NCBI RefSeq assembly: GCF_000237085.1
Contig: NC_016627.1
Span: 4,824,001 to 4,888,000, forward strand
DNA from: Acetivibrio clariflavus DSM 19732
Lineage (GTDB): Bacteria; Bacillota; Clostridia; Acetivibrionales; Acetivibrionaceae
Direction: 5' to 3'
Length of the DNA: 64,000 nucleotides
The translations under genes and the position numbers were made by a program. The stretch's first letter is position 1. Each line of letters begins with the position of its first letter. The notes beneath the pieces were generated by a model, which saw only the letters and a list, made by a program, of their open reading frames with translations, ran no database searches and had not been told where the DNA came from. Below, piece after piece: positions 1-8,606 of this stretch.

Positions 1-483
1 AACGAACATAATAGAAGGGCTGCATAGACAGTTTCGTAAGGTCACAAAAACGAAAACGATATTTCCAACCGATAGTTCACTGGAAAAGATGCTATATTTA
101 GCATCAATGAATGTAGTGAAGAAATGGACACAGAGGTATAAGAACTGGGATAGGGTGTTAAGCCAATTGATGATACAATATCCAGGTAGACCGGAAGAGT
201 ATATTTAAAAGCATTCATCCCCACCGCCCTAAAGGGCTCGTCCTCATCGCCGGACGGGCTAGACCTCACAAAATTAAAAATATAGGTTTAAAAGACTAAT
301 ACTGACCATTATAAATAATTATTGCCAGATTTAAACAAATTTATGTATAAAATATAATAAATCTGGCAATAATATGTAATATAAAGGTAATAAAAAGCAA
401 TATTTTGTAAACCTTGTGAACTTATATTTACTTGCTGAAGAAGGATTACATAAATTCTGATACACAAAATTACTTACATTCCC
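1..483 (+). mobile_element. IS256-family insertion sequence, right part (cut by window edge)
   Basis: This stretch holds the last 68 codons of an IS256-family transposase followed by about 275 bases of non-coding right end. It matches base for base, with scattered differences, the right end of the complete element at 40814-42394. By comparison with that copy, the element ends in the ACTTACATTCCC inverted-repeat tip at about 483. The left end lies outside the window, so the target duplication cannot be checked. The element sits just downstream of the legionaminic acid genes and abuts a scrap of a capD-like gene. Confidence 0.85.
2..208 (+). CDS. IS256-family transposase, C-terminal fragment
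   Basis: The reading frame opens at base 2 and runs to TAA at 206-208. The protein begins TNIIEGLHRQFRK and ends in PEEYI, nearly identical to the C-terminal end of the transposase at 40903-42119. IS256 transposases (Mutator-like, DDE with an all-alpha insertion) cut and paste the element through a circular intermediate. The IEGLHRQFRK stretch is the conserved block near the final catalytic glutamate. No frameshift is visible in this part, so this copy may be intact beyond the window edge. The family call is certain; completeness cannot be judged. Confidence 0.85.
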   Translation, partial: TNIIEGLHRQFRKVTKTKTIFPTDSSLEKMLYLASMNVVKKWTQRYKNWDRVLSQLMIQYPGRPEEYI

Positions 484-540
484 CCTAGTTTCCGTTTTCG
501 GCTTTTTATAAGTTGGTGTGATTAACCAAATTAGATGTAA
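484..540 (-). pseudogene. Remnant of the 3' end of a capD/wbpM-like gene
   Basis: On the minus strand about 15 codons read LIWLITPTYKKPKTE. This mirrors the last residues of the 4,6-dehydratase encoded at 8607-10451 (IKLIVPTYKKVENGN). By eye the DNA is also similar across and beyond the stop position, so the match is not only chance protein similarity. Nothing upstream resembles the rest of that gene. It looks like the tail of a second copy left after recombination or deletion, with the IS256 element inserted at its very end. The match is short, so homology is likely but not certain. Confidence 0.5.
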
Positions 541-554
541 CATATAAGTTTCGG

Positions 555-594
555 TTAAAAAAACAAGAAATCATACAATATCAAATGGTTTCTT
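555..594 (-). terminator. Rho-independent terminator after legF
   Basis: On the minus strand AAGAAACCAT pairs with ATGATTTCTT (one mismatch) around a 10-base loop and is followed by a run of seven T. It lies 30-70 bases beyond the stop codon of the CMP-nonulosonate synthetase gene and would close the legionaminic acid gene set. Confidence 0.6.
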
Positions 595-627
595 TTTAAT
601 TTCCTTTTGGAAATTCATGGTATATCT

Positions 628-1395
628 TTAATCTTTAAGTAGAATATTGTTAATATTCTCCCTAATACAATTATATTCATTGTCGCTACTATATAGATAT
701 TTAGCAATTACCTCCATCAACTCGAAATCATTTTCATGATCTATATCCAAAACAGCAGTGTCTCTCATCTCAATAATATCACATATTCCATCGAATAGAC
801 CTTTTCCACTCTTAAGAAAATCAGGAGAATAAGCATACATTGATCCATTTATGTCAAATACATTAGGAGCTTCCTGTCGCGCATTAAAAGAAGACTCTAT
901 CACACGTTCATATCCGTTTTCCCCCTTTTTGACCATGTTAAAATATGGATTTCTTCTTGCACTTGTAACAGAGAACACAACATCAGCATTGGAGTTCAAC
1001 TTTTTCTCTATCAATGATTGTAAATCCCTCAATCTTCTGAGCGGAGATGTTATATCTAGATCAATTACTATATCATAACTTACTTTTTTCCTTTCAACCA
1101 TAACATCATAGCAGTTTTTAATAACAGAAATCTTAGGAACATAATCCTTTGCAAGTTCAGGGTCTCTTTCTATAATCTCTATTGGCATATTCAATTTGTT
1201 TTTAAATAAATCAATTAAATTTTCACTATCTGTATTTAAGACAATGTCACTATCAACCCAATTATTTCGCTTAATAAATAAATCGATAAAAGATGCAGTA
1301 TAAAAAGCTAATGGAAATCCCAAAAAGGTTTTGATATTTTTACTTTTTACTCCCTTTGAACCCTTTCTTCCGCATATGGTAAATAATATTTTCAT
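628..1395 (-). CDS. legF: CMP-N,N'-diacetyllegionaminic acid synthase (NeuA/LegF family cytidylyltransferase)
   Basis: This is a 255-residue acylneuraminate cytidylyltransferase, which activates a nonulosonic acid with CTP to give the CMP-sugar donor. The N-terminal nucleotide-binding loop reads CGRKGSKGVKSKN, the NeuA-type P-loop variant. A DLDITSPLRR stretch near residue 110 corresponds to the conserved substrate-binding block. A longer reading is open upstream, but the ATG at 1395 follows an AAAGGAATG ribosome binding site and matches the family start. It lies about 480 bases downstream of legG, whereas the other pathway genes are tightly packed, so it may have its own transcript. Legionaminic rather than sialic acid is inferred from the neighbouring PtmE-, LegB- and LegC-like genes. 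Confidence 0.85.
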   Translation of the reverse strand: MKILFTICGRKGSKGVKSKNIKTFLGFPLAFYTASFIDLFIKRNNWVDSDIVLNTDSENLIDLFKNKLNMPIEIIERDPELAKDYVPKISVIKNCYDVMVERKKVSYDIVIDLDITSPLRRLRDLQSLIEKKLNSNADVVFSVTSARRNPYFNMVKKGENGYERVIESSFNARQEAPNVFDINGSMYAYSPDFLKSGKGLFDGICDIIEMRDTAVLDIDHENDFELMEVIAKYLYSSDNEYNCIRENINNILLKD

Positions 1396-1875
1396 GATTA
1401 TAACATTCCTTTCTTTGCAATTTACCGTTAGCAATGCTGTACCAATGTTATCCATATTTTCCCGCACTCATTCAATTACATTAAAAAAATACTTAATTTC
1501 TTTAAGTTAAAATCCATTCTTGTTCTAATTATGCACAATACTTTTATCACTTTTCTCTCTATAATCTTTGTTACAATATCCTTTAGGCATCTCGTAGCAT
1601 AAGTCACAGCGATTGATCTTTTTATAAATATTCAATCCAAAATTCTCATACTCCAGTCGTCTTTTTGCTCTTTTAAACACTTCTCCGTTTTGGCACAATT
1701 TCTTTTAATATTTGTGTCTTTTTATAATTTGTTTTATACTAATTGACTTTTTTATTTCACAACGCTTGTTATTAAAATCTATATCATAGATATTAAACGC
1801 CTCATATTATACTTTTGTGATTAATTAGATTCCATATCTTCCTATAACTCCAAGATATACAACTATAATATTTAT
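1396..1875. other. Intergenic region between legG and legF with a short coding remnant
   Basis: This 480-base AT-rich gap contains no complete gene. The only coding-like signal is a 61-codon open stretch on the minus strand at 1525-1710, listed separately. I see no confident promoter, although legF probably needs one here. Confidence 0.4.
1525..1710 (-). pseudogene. Short cysteine-containing ORF remnant, unrecognised
   Basis: The minus strand is open for about 61 codons between two stops and has no ATG start. The middle reads KRRLEYENFGLNIYKK and then NRCDLCYEMPKGYC, a compact CxxC...C pattern. Composition and the run of charged residues look more like protein than random AT-rich DNA. I do not recognise the family. 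It may be the C-terminal end of a gene lost between legG and legF, or a chance open frame. Confidence 0.3.
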
Positions 1876-3045
1876 CTAATTTATTTTATAGTCGTAAAAT
1901 CTTTTCTTTAAATCCACTTTATCACTAAGCAGAAACCTTTTAATAACATCAATAACTTTCTCAGAAGTGTTACCATTACCATATGGATTGATAGTTTTTT
2001 TAGCCTTATTTTTAAACTCGACACTTAAAGCCAAATCTATAGCTTGCTTTATACTACCCTGCGTCGGTTCACAGTCAATTACACTACTAGCCTTTATTCT
2101 CCCCCTCTGCCTATCTCCGATATTAACCGTTGGAATACCGAAGCTCGGAGCCTCTAACAAGCCACTTGAAGAATTTCCAATAACAACGGAACAATACTTT
2201 AATGCACTAAGATATTTTACTGTTCCTAGTGAAGTGTACGCCATTATATTATTATTCTTACTTGCATATTCATCAATCAACAGGTTAATAATACGCCCTT
2301 CTGCATCAGCATTTGCCTTAGTAAATATAAAATTCATATTTTCATAAGACTTACAAACTTCCAAAAGTGATTCAATTTGATTTCTCGAACTATTATTTTC
2401 TAATGTTACCGGATGAAATGTCACCACTGCATAAGGAACATTTGTATCAATCTTTAATTCTTCCTCTAGCTCTTTTCTGGATAAAAACTTTTCATTAAGA
2501 ATATTTTCTATTCCGATAGCACCTACATTAAATACACGGTCAGGACTTTCTCCTAGTTGAATAACTCGCCTGCGATACTCTTCTGTGCTGACAAAATGTA
2601 AATAGCTTAATTTTGTGATTGCATGACGAAAAGCCTCATCAACAGCACCTTCTGTTATTTCACCACCATATAAGTGAGCTATCGGTATCCTTTGATTCAT
2701 TGCTGCAATCGCGACTGCAAGAGTTTCATATCTATCTCCAAGAACAATTAACAAATCCGGATTCAACTTTTTAAAATAATCAGAAAAACCAATCATGGCA
2801 AGTCCCATTGATTTGGAAATAGAGGCTGGAGAATCAGAGCTTAGTAAAATCTCAATTTCTTCATCTATAGAAAATCCATCTTCCTCTATTTGTTTATAAG
2901 TCAATCCAAATTCAGGCGAAAGATGTGCACCGGTTACAACAATCCGAACATCAAATTCCTTTATGTTATTTAATTTTGTAATAATCGGTTTTAACAAACC
3001 ATATTCAGCTCTAGTTGCTGTTAAGACACTAATTATTTTTTTCAT
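1876..3045 (-). CDS. legG: UDP/GDP-sugar 2-epimerase, hydrolysing (NeuC/LegG family)
   Basis: This 389-residue protein belongs to the hydrolysing UDP-GlcNAc 2-epimerase family (GT-B-like fold). In the legionaminic route this enzyme removes the nucleotide and inverts C2 to give 2,4-diacetamido-2,4,6-trideoxy-mannose. Visible family blocks are VVTGAHLSPEFGLTYKQIEEDG in two halves near residues 36-58, LVLGDRYE near 100, HLYGGEITEGAVDEAFRH near 125, and GNSSSGLLEAPSFGIPTVNIGDRQ in two halves near 290-315. Its ATG overlaps the end of legI (ATGA-type overlap), so the two are translationally coupled. NeuC (N-acetylmannosamine-forming) is the alternative; the genomic setting favours LegG. Confidence 0.88.
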   Translation of the reverse strand: MKKIISVLTATRAEYGLLKPIITKLNNIKEFDVRIVVTGAHLSPEFGLTYKQIEEDGFSIDEEIEILLSSDSPASISKSMGLAMIGFSDYFKKLNPDLLIVLGDRYETLAVAIAAMNQRIPIAHLYGGEITEGAVDEAFRHAITKLSYLHFVSTEEYRRRVIQLGESPDRVFNVGAIGIENILNEKFLSRKELEEELKIDTNVPYAVVTFHPVTLENNSSRNQIESLLEVCKSYENMNFIFTKANADAEGRIINLLIDEYASKNNNIMAYTSLGTVKYLSALKYCSVVIGNSSSGLLEAPSFGIPTVNIGDRQRGRIKASSVIDCEPTQGSIKQAIDLALSVEFKNKAKKTINPYGNGNTSEKVIDVIKRFLLSDKVDLKKRFYDYKIN

Positions 3046-4037
3046 TGCTCAATCAACTCATCTTGTTTATAATTTCTATTAGCGACTTTCCCCAATATTT
3101 CAAACCACTTCATAGGGCTGATCCCATTTCCAGGCCTTTTAACTGTTAAATTATCTTCCGAAAAAATTTCCCCTTTTAATATATCTCTTTTTGCTACAAT
3201 GCTTTTACGTACAACAAGCATATTCTTTTTCTCTGCCTCTGATGGTCTTTTCACTCCATCTCCTAAAGCAGACTCAATATTTCTGATTGCATCTACCATT
3301 GCCTTCAGTTCATTCGGTTCCAAACTTGCCTTATGATCAGGTCCTTCCATACTCCGATCCAGTGTAAAGTGTTTTTCTATCACACTTGCTCCTAATGCAG
3401 CAGCCGCAATAGAAACTTCAATACCTTTTGTATGATCTGAATAACCAATACTAACGTTAAATTTCTCTTTAATGGATAACATTGCTTTTAAATTAACATC
3501 GCTATAAGATGTTGGATATTCAGTAGTACAATGAAGAACTGTTATATCATCTGCTCCATTTTCCTTCAGCACAGTGATAGCGCTCTCAATATCCTCCATC
3601 GTACTCATGCCTGTTGAAAGTATTACAGGCTTTTTCAGCTTCGCTATCTTTATCAAATATGGAAGATTTGATATGTCTCCCGATGGTATTTTCCATCGTT
3701 TCATACCAAGTTTATCTAAAAAGTCTATACTTTCAAAGTCAAAAGGCGTAGAAAGAAATTCTATTCCTCTATTTGAGCAGTACTCACTTAGTTCTAAAAA
3801 ATCCTCAAAAGATAGTTCTAATTTCTTAAGCATATCTAGTTGAGTTTCCTTTGCATCCGTTTGTTTCTTTTGATAATCTGCTTTTGCTGTATTTTTCGAA
3901 ACAAGGTTCTCAGGTACAAAAGTCTGAAACTTAACACAATCCGCTCCTGCTTCCTTTGCAGCATCTACCAGCTGTTTTGCCAACTTCAGACTACCATTAT
4001 GATTTACACCGGCTTCAGCTATTATAAATATGCTCAT
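3042..4037 (-). CDS. legI: N,N'-diacetyllegionaminate synthase (NeuB/LegI family)
   Basis: A 331-residue nonulosonate synthase that condenses the six-carbon amino sugar with phosphoenolpyruvate. It starts with the classic NeuB opening AEAGVNHNGSLKLAKQLVDA and CVKFQTF. It continues with the TIM-barrel block STGMSTMEDIE, the HCTTEYPTSYSDVNL substrate loop, and GYSDHTKGIEVSIAAAALGA ahead of EKHFTLDRSMEGPDHKAS. The last 60 residues form the SAF (antifreeze-like) domain, with VAKRDILKGEIFSEDNL. Length is normal for the family. It overlaps both neighbours by four bases. Confidence 0.92.
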   Translation of the reverse strand: MSIFIIAEAGVNHNGSLKLAKQLVDAAKEAGADCVKFQTFVPENLVSKNTAKADYQKKQTDAKETQLDMLKKLELSFEDFLELSEYCSNRGIEFLSTPFDFESIDFLDKLGMKRWKIPSGDISNLPYLIKIAKLKKPVILSTGMSTMEDIESAITVLKENGADDITVLHCTTEYPTSYSDVNLKAMLSIKEKFNVSIGYSDHTKGIEVSIAAAALGASVIEKHFTLDRSMEGPDHKASLEPNELKAMVDAIRNIESALGDGVKRPSEAEKKNMLVVRKSIVAKRDILKGEIFSEDNLTVKRPGNGISPMKWFEILGKVANRNYKQDELIEQ

Positions 4038-4678
4038 AATTTTTTTACCTCCCTACAAGGGTTCCCAAATGCCATAACAGCCTCGCCTACATCTTTAACA
4101 ACAACACTGCCCATACCAATAATCGAACTAGCTCCTATCTGAACTTGTTGTTTTACAGTAGCATTTGAACCAATATGTGAATGGTTTCCTACTTTTACTC
4201 CACCGCTTAAAACCGCTCCCGGGGCTATATGCACAAATTCTCCAATAATACAATCGTGTTCAACAATCGCTCCGGTATTAACAATTGAACAATTGTTTAC
4301 TACAGCTCCTGCATTTACAATAGCATGTTTTCCAATAAAGACTCCACTTTCAATATGTGCATATTTACTAACGCATGCTGTAGAATCAATAATATTCGGT
4401 ATTTTGAAGCCAATAATTTTTATATTATTATACAGTTTAATACGTAAAGCAGGATTACCGACACTTCCTAGAGTTATAAAAGCATATTGGTAGCCTTTGC
4501 TATAAATATCCAAAAGGTCATCATCACTTCCTATTATAGTTACCCCCATAATTTGCTTTCCTACATTTTCTTTCCTGTCAATAATCCCTATATCACAATA
4601 TTCATTAGAATTAAGAAGGCTATCTAAAACGGATTTACAATGGCCTCCGCCACCAATTAAAAGAATTTTCTTATCCAT
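4034..4678 (-). CDS. legH: NeuD/PglD-type sugar O/N-acetyltransferase
   Basis: A 214-residue acetyltransferase with two parts. Residues 1-75 form the Rossmann-like sugar-binding domain with the GGGGHCKSVLDSLL loop. Residues about 85-214 form a left-handed beta-helix of hexapeptide repeats (IESGVFIGKHAIVNAGAVVN and following coils). The likely catalytic histidine is in the VEHDCIIGEFVHIAPGA stretch. In legionaminic synthesis LegH transfers acetyl from acetyl-CoA to the C4 amine made by LegC. Sialic acid O-acetyltransferase NeuD has the same fold, so the exact position acetylated is inferred from context. It overlaps the upstream nucleotidyltransferase gene by eight bases. Confidence 0.82.
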   Translation of the reverse strand: MDKKILLIGGGGHCKSVLDSLLNSNEYCDIGIIDRKENVGKQIMGVTIIGSDDDLLDIYSKGYQYAFITLGSVGNPALRIKLYNNIKIIGFKIPNIIDSTACVSKYAHIESGVFIGKHAIVNAGAVVNNCSIVNTGAIVEHDCIIGEFVHIAPGAVLSGGVKVGNHSHIGSNATVKQQVQIGASSIIGMGSVVVKDVGEAVMAFGNPCREVKKL

Positions 4679-5717
4679 TGCCTTCCAACCTTTTTCTCAT
4701 CTCTTCCATGCCTTCAAATTGTCCCATATCTAACCAACTATTTCCGCTGATTGGATAAACTCCAATTTTCTCTCCATTAACTCTGTATTTTTCTATGATA
4801 TCCGGAAAATCTATTACTTGACCCACTTCAATTTCTTCGATTACCCTAGGCTCAACAACATACATACCTGTATTGGTAAAAAAGGATAGTTCCGGCTTCT
4901 CCTTCATACTTTCAATTTCTCCGGTGCTGCTAATTTCAATAACACCATAAGGAATTTTAATATTTTTTAGTGAGCAAACCATTGTAATAAGGTTCTGTTC
5001 TTTTTTATGATAATTATAAATTTTTTCGTAATCTTCTTCTATCAAAATATCACAATTAGATAGCAAAAATGTCGAATTGACTTTACCCTTTAAAAGGCCT
5101 AATCCACCACCGGTACCCATAAATTCGTCTTCATCTACATAATCAATTTTGTAGTCTTTTTTAGTTTCACTAAAGTATGCCTTAATCATATTCTTCTTAT
5201 GATTCACAACCAAATAAAATTGTTTGCTTCCGTAATAATAAAACTTGTTCATAATATGCTCTACTATTGGAATTTCACCAATTGGAATAAGAGGTTTCGG
5301 TAATATTTTTGTATAAGGGTATAATCTAGTTCCAAGGCCACCGGCCATAATGACCACAGGAACATCCAAATTTCTCTTTCTTCCGATTTCTTCATCATTT
5401 AAAAATACTATAGAAGTGATCTTTCCTTCATCATTCAAAATAGGCAATGCATCAATTGAATACTTTTTCATATACCTTTTTGCCAAGCTCTTATCTTTTT
5501 CACTAAGAAACTTAGGATTATAATTTGCTATTTGCCTAACTTTAGCATCAAGATTGCCTTTTTTAAGAATCCATCTTCTTATATCTCCATCAGTCAAAGC
5601 TGCAACTAAACTGCTATCTCTAGTTACAAAAAGTATTCTTTTAGCTACCTTGTCCAATGCTTCCATGGCCTCAATCATAGTAGCCTCTTCATTTATCAGG
5701 AAATCTTTTATATCCAA
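4671..5717 (-). CDS. ptmE: CBS-domain sugar-1-phosphate guanylyl/nucleotidyltransferase (PtmE-like)
   Basis: A 348-residue fusion. Residues 1-115 are two CBS motifs (the first around TDGDIRRWILKKG, the second around DALPILNDEGKITSIV). Residues 118-345 are an NTP-transferase domain with the signature VIMAGGLGTRLYPYTKILPK, then NCDILIEEDYEKIYNYHK. In Campylobacter the PtmE protein has this arrangement and charges glucosamine-1-phosphate with GTP, which starts the GDP-linked legionaminic pathway. That assignment rests on domain layout and neighbours; nucleotide choice cannot be read from the sequence. The CBS pair suggests adenine-nucleotide control. It lies 24 bases after legC and overlaps legH. 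Confidence 0.82.
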   Translation of the reverse strand: MDIKDFLINEEATMIEAMEALDKVAKRILFVTRDSSLVAALTDGDIRRWILKKGNLDAKVRQIANYNPKFLSEKDKSLAKRYMKKYSIDALPILNDEGKITSIVFLNDEEIGRKRNLDVPVVIMAGGLGTRLYPYTKILPKPLIPIGEIPIVEHIMNKFYYYGSKQFYLVVNHKKNMIKAYFSETKKDYKIDYVDEDEFMGTGGGLGLLKGKVNSTFLLSNCDILIEEDYEKIYNYHKKEQNLITMVCSLKNIKIPYGVIEISSTGEIESMKEKPELSFFTNTGMYVVEPRVIEEIEVGQVIDFPDIIEKYRVNGEKIGVYPISGNSWLDMGQFEGMEEMRKRLEGNG

Positions 5718-5741
5718 TTATTTTCCCCCTTTCGTGAATAT

Positions 5742-6914
5742 CTAAATCACTTCAGGACGCTTTAGGCATTCTATAACAAAATCAATATCTTCTTTTGTAA
5801 GATTAGAACTACAAGGAATATTCACCACGTGTTCCAAGTATAGGCGCGCCTTCTCAATCTTATATGTTTGACTACCTGCATATGGCTTTTGATCACTTAT
5901 CAATCCCCAGATAGGTCTAGTTTGAATTTTCTCTGAGGCAAGGTACTTAATAATCTGGTCTCTATTCAGTAAATAACTTTTATCCACAAACAGTGCATAA
6001 AACCAATAGTTAGGTCTAATACTGTTTTTAAATCCTAAGATACTAAGTCCATTAATATCTGAAATTTTCTCTCTATAATATTCATAATTCTCTTTTTTTA
6101 TTTGAATAAAATTCTCCAGCTGTTCAAGTTGAGCTAACCCAAGAGCAGCTTGTAAGTTAGTCATTCGGTAATTGTACCCAATCTCATCATGAATATAATA
6201 TAACTCATCGATCTTTGCCTGAGTTGTAATATGTTTAGATTTGTTAAGTATTTTCTCATCGTTAGAAACAATCATCCCACCTCCACCGGTAGTTATAATC
6301 TTGTTTCCGTTAAATGAATAAACTCCAACATCCCCAATTGTCCCAGCATACTTGCCATTATATTTGCCCGATAAATAATAAGTGCCAATAGCCTCTGTTG
6401 CATCTTCAATAACTTTCAGGTTATATCTTTGAGCAACTTCCATTATACCTTCCATGTCTGCCATATTTCCAAATACATGTACTACCACTATTGCTTTAAT
6501 ACATTTATTAGTCTTGCTATTTATCAATTTCCCATCCAAAAATTTACATTCAACTTCGCAAAACTCTTTAAGCTTGTCCACATCTATTGTAAGAGAATCA
6601 TCGCAATCCATAAATATCGGCTCTGCTCCAATATACTTTACTGGGTTTACTGCAGCTATAAAAGTTAGAGTTGGCACAATAACTTCATCATCTTTTGTAA
6701 CACCGCAACTCAGAAGAGCAACATGCAATCCCGATGTTCCATTCTGACATGATACTGCCCCTTTTGAACCAACATATTCTGCTACTCGTGCTTCAAACTC
6801 ATCTACATATGGGCCACTTGTTGATACCCATTCAGCTTTAATAGCATTAGCTACATAATCAAGTTCTCTTCCTTTTAAATTTGGTACAGACAAAGGTATG
6901 AATTTATTGCTCAT
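5742..6914 (-). CDS. legC: PLP-dependent nucleotide-sugar aminotransferase (LegC family, DegT/DnrJ/EryC1)
   Basis: A 390-residue DegT/DnrJ/EryC1/StrS aminotransferase that should convert the 4-keto-6-deoxy intermediate made by LegB into the 4-amino sugar. Visible landmarks are EWVSTSGPYVDEFE near residue 29, CQNGTSGLHVALL near 57 (phosphate-binding region), VIEDATEAIGTYY near 170 and the PLP-lysine block FNGNKIITTGGGGMIVS near 203-219. LegC proteins typically carry the insertion seen here around residues 120-150. It lies 282 bases downstream of legB and 24 bases ahead of the CBS-nucleotidyltransferase gene. Confidence 0.88.
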   Translation of the reverse strand: MSNKFIPLSVPNLKGRELDYVANAIKAEWVSTSGPYVDEFEARVAEYVGSKGAVSCQNGTSGLHVALLSCGVTKDDEVIVPTLTFIAAVNPVKYIGAEPIFMDCDDSLTIDVDKLKEFCEVECKFLDGKLINSKTNKCIKAIVVVHVFGNMADMEGIMEVAQRYNLKVIEDATEAIGTYYLSGKYNGKYAGTIGDVGVYSFNGNKIITTGGGGMIVSNDEKILNKSKHITTQAKIDELYYIHDEIGYNYRMTNLQAALGLAQLEQLENFIQIKKENYEYYREKISDINGLSILGFKNSIRPNYWFYALFVDKSYLLNRDQIIKYLASEKIQTRPIWGLISDQKPYAGSQTYKIEKARLYLEHVVNIPCSSNLTKEDIDFVIECLKRPEVI

Positions 6915-7196
6915 TTAATATTTACACCTACGCTTTTTTAGTACTGAACTTTTTGACTTATACTTCAAATTATTTCATCTCGTTATAAGGTTAATTAATA
7001 TTCCAGAATATAAATCTAAAATATCTACTTTCCATATATTAATTTTAGTAAATGCTTACTCATTTACTTATTCTTATTCATCTCCAGTTGGGAAATTAAG
7101 TCTTACAAATATTTATACTCATTCACTAATATATATCCAAACTTAATATATTTAAATCGTATATCTTAATAAAATTGACATACTAAACAATTGCAT

Positions 7197-8177
7197 TTAA
7201 ATATTATATATATCAGTTTTATATTTATTCAGGTTGTTTTTAAAGAAATCTATAGTTTCAGCAAGACCTTCTTTCAATGAATACTTAGGCTCCCATTTTG
7301 TAAGTCTTTTAATTTTTTCATTTGATCCTAAAAGTCTATTAACTTCACTCTTTTCAGGCCTAATTCTTTGCTCGTCACATATTATTCTTGCATTTGGATT
7401 AATTTGTCTGATCAATTCTTCTGCCAATTCACCAATAGAAATTTCCTTTTGAGTAGCTATATTTATTTCTTCACCAATAGTTTTATCCGATTTAGCTATT
7501 TCAATAAACCCTTGAACTGTATCCTTAACATAGTTGAAATCTCTTGTCGGAGTTAACGAACCAAGTTTTATAACTTCTTTTCCATCAAGCAATTGAGTAA
7601 TTATTGTAGGTATTACAGCTCTTGCTGACTGCCTAGGTCCATATGTATTAAAAGGGCGGACTATTGAAATTGGAACATTGAAACTTCGATAAAAAGATTC
7701 TGCCAATCTGTCAGCCCCAATTTTTGAAGCAGAATATGGAGATTGTCCTTGAAAAGGATGCTTTTCATCAATTGGTACATATTGAGCCGTCCCGTAAACT
7801 TCTGAAGTTGAAGTAATCAATACTCTGCCGGTATTAAATTCACGTGCTGCTTGCAAAACATTCAAAGTACCTTTAATATTAGTATCTACATAAGAGTCAG
7901 GCGAATGATAACTAAAAGGGATTGCTATTAATGCAGCTAAATGATAAACTTCATCTATATTTCTCATCGCTTCCCTCACACCATTAGGGTCCCTTATATC
8001 TCCAGCAAAAACTTCAACCTCACCCATAATTTCTTTAGGCAATGAGTCCAACCATCCCCAAGTATTAAATGAATTATAGTATACAAACGCTCTTACATTA
8101 TATCCTTGTTTTACTAATTCTTCGGTCAAGTGACTTCCAATAAAACCATCAGCACCAGTCACAAGAACTTTTTTCAT
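7197..8177 (-). CDS. legB: NAD-dependent nucleotide-sugar 4,6-dehydratase (LegB family)
   Basis: A 326-residue extended short-chain dehydrogenase. The NAD-binding loop is VTGADGFIGSHLTEELV at the N-terminus. TSTSEVYGTAQ supplies the catalytic Thr and an acidic residue, and YSASKIGADRLAE supplies the YxxxK pair. The sequence YSYHSPDSYVDTNIKGTLN-type region near residue 90 is typical of GDP-GlcNAc 4,6-dehydratase LegB. It would feed LegC. It starts at ATG after AGGAGAATTATT. A 430-base gap separates it from the upstream capD-like gene, so it probably begins a new transcript for the legionaminic genes. Confidence 0.85.
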   Translation of the reverse strand: MKKVLVTGADGFIGSHLTEELVKQGYNVRAFVYYNSFNTWGWLDSLPKEIMGEVEVFAGDIRDPNGVREAMRNIDEVYHLAALIAIPFSYHSPDSYVDTNIKGTLNVLQAAREFNTGRVLITSTSEVYGTAQYVPIDEKHPFQGQSPYSASKIGADRLAESFYRSFNVPISIVRPFNTYGPRQSARAVIPTIITQLLDGKEVIKLGSLTPTRDFNYVKDTVQGFIEIAKSDKTIGEEINIATQKEISIGELAEELIRQINPNARIICDEQRIRPEKSEVNRLLGSNEKIKRLTKWEPKYSLKEGLAETIDFFKNNLNKYKTDIYNI

Positions 8178-8606
8178 AATAATTCTCCTAACGATATTTT
8201 TTTAATAATTCTATTAACAACACATTTATAATTATTTTAATGCTTATTATATAATATTTTAGTACCTATTATACATTTTTTAATATGGGTATTTATAAAA
8301 TCTATTTTAACACTATTCATAATAAAAAAAATATAAGATAAAATAAAAACTTTTTATTTAATCTTTTAGTCTTTAAGCTTATTAAAAAATAATGCAAATA
8401 TACTTTTATAATTATAATATAATCCATCCTACCTATGCAACATGGACACGACAAATAAATATGTCACACTTATAGATTTTAAGTAAAGGTAATAGTTTAT
8501 TATCTCAAAACTTGTGTTATTTGACAGTCGAATAAAGAAAAACTGAAAACCTTGATAATAATTTTATGGGCACTCCTAAAGGACTGCCCATTTTAATTGA
8601 TTCTTT
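8178..8606. other. AT-rich intergenic region upstream of legB
   Basis: About 430 bases of very AT-rich sequence without an open frame of note. It must hold the terminator of the capD-like gene (listed) and probably the promoter of the legionaminic acid genes. I could not pick a promoter with confidence among many TATAAT-like strings. Confidence 0.4.
8568..8593 (-). terminator. Terminator-like hairpin after capD-like gene
   Basis: On the minus strand GGGCAGTCC pairs with GGAGTGCCC around TTTA, about 15 bases past the stop codon. The following sequence is A/T-rich but has no long T run, so it may be weak or act in RNA stabilisation. Confidence 0.5.

Noticed and set aside
331-543. 70-codon minus-strand frame at the left edge
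   Set aside because: It runs from the capD-like remnant into the non-coding right end of the IS256 element, so it is a chance fusion frame.
596-614. Small hairpin AATTTCC-TTTT-GGAAATT next to legF
   Set aside because: No T run on the minus strand; the neighbouring hairpin at 565-594 with a T run is the better terminator.
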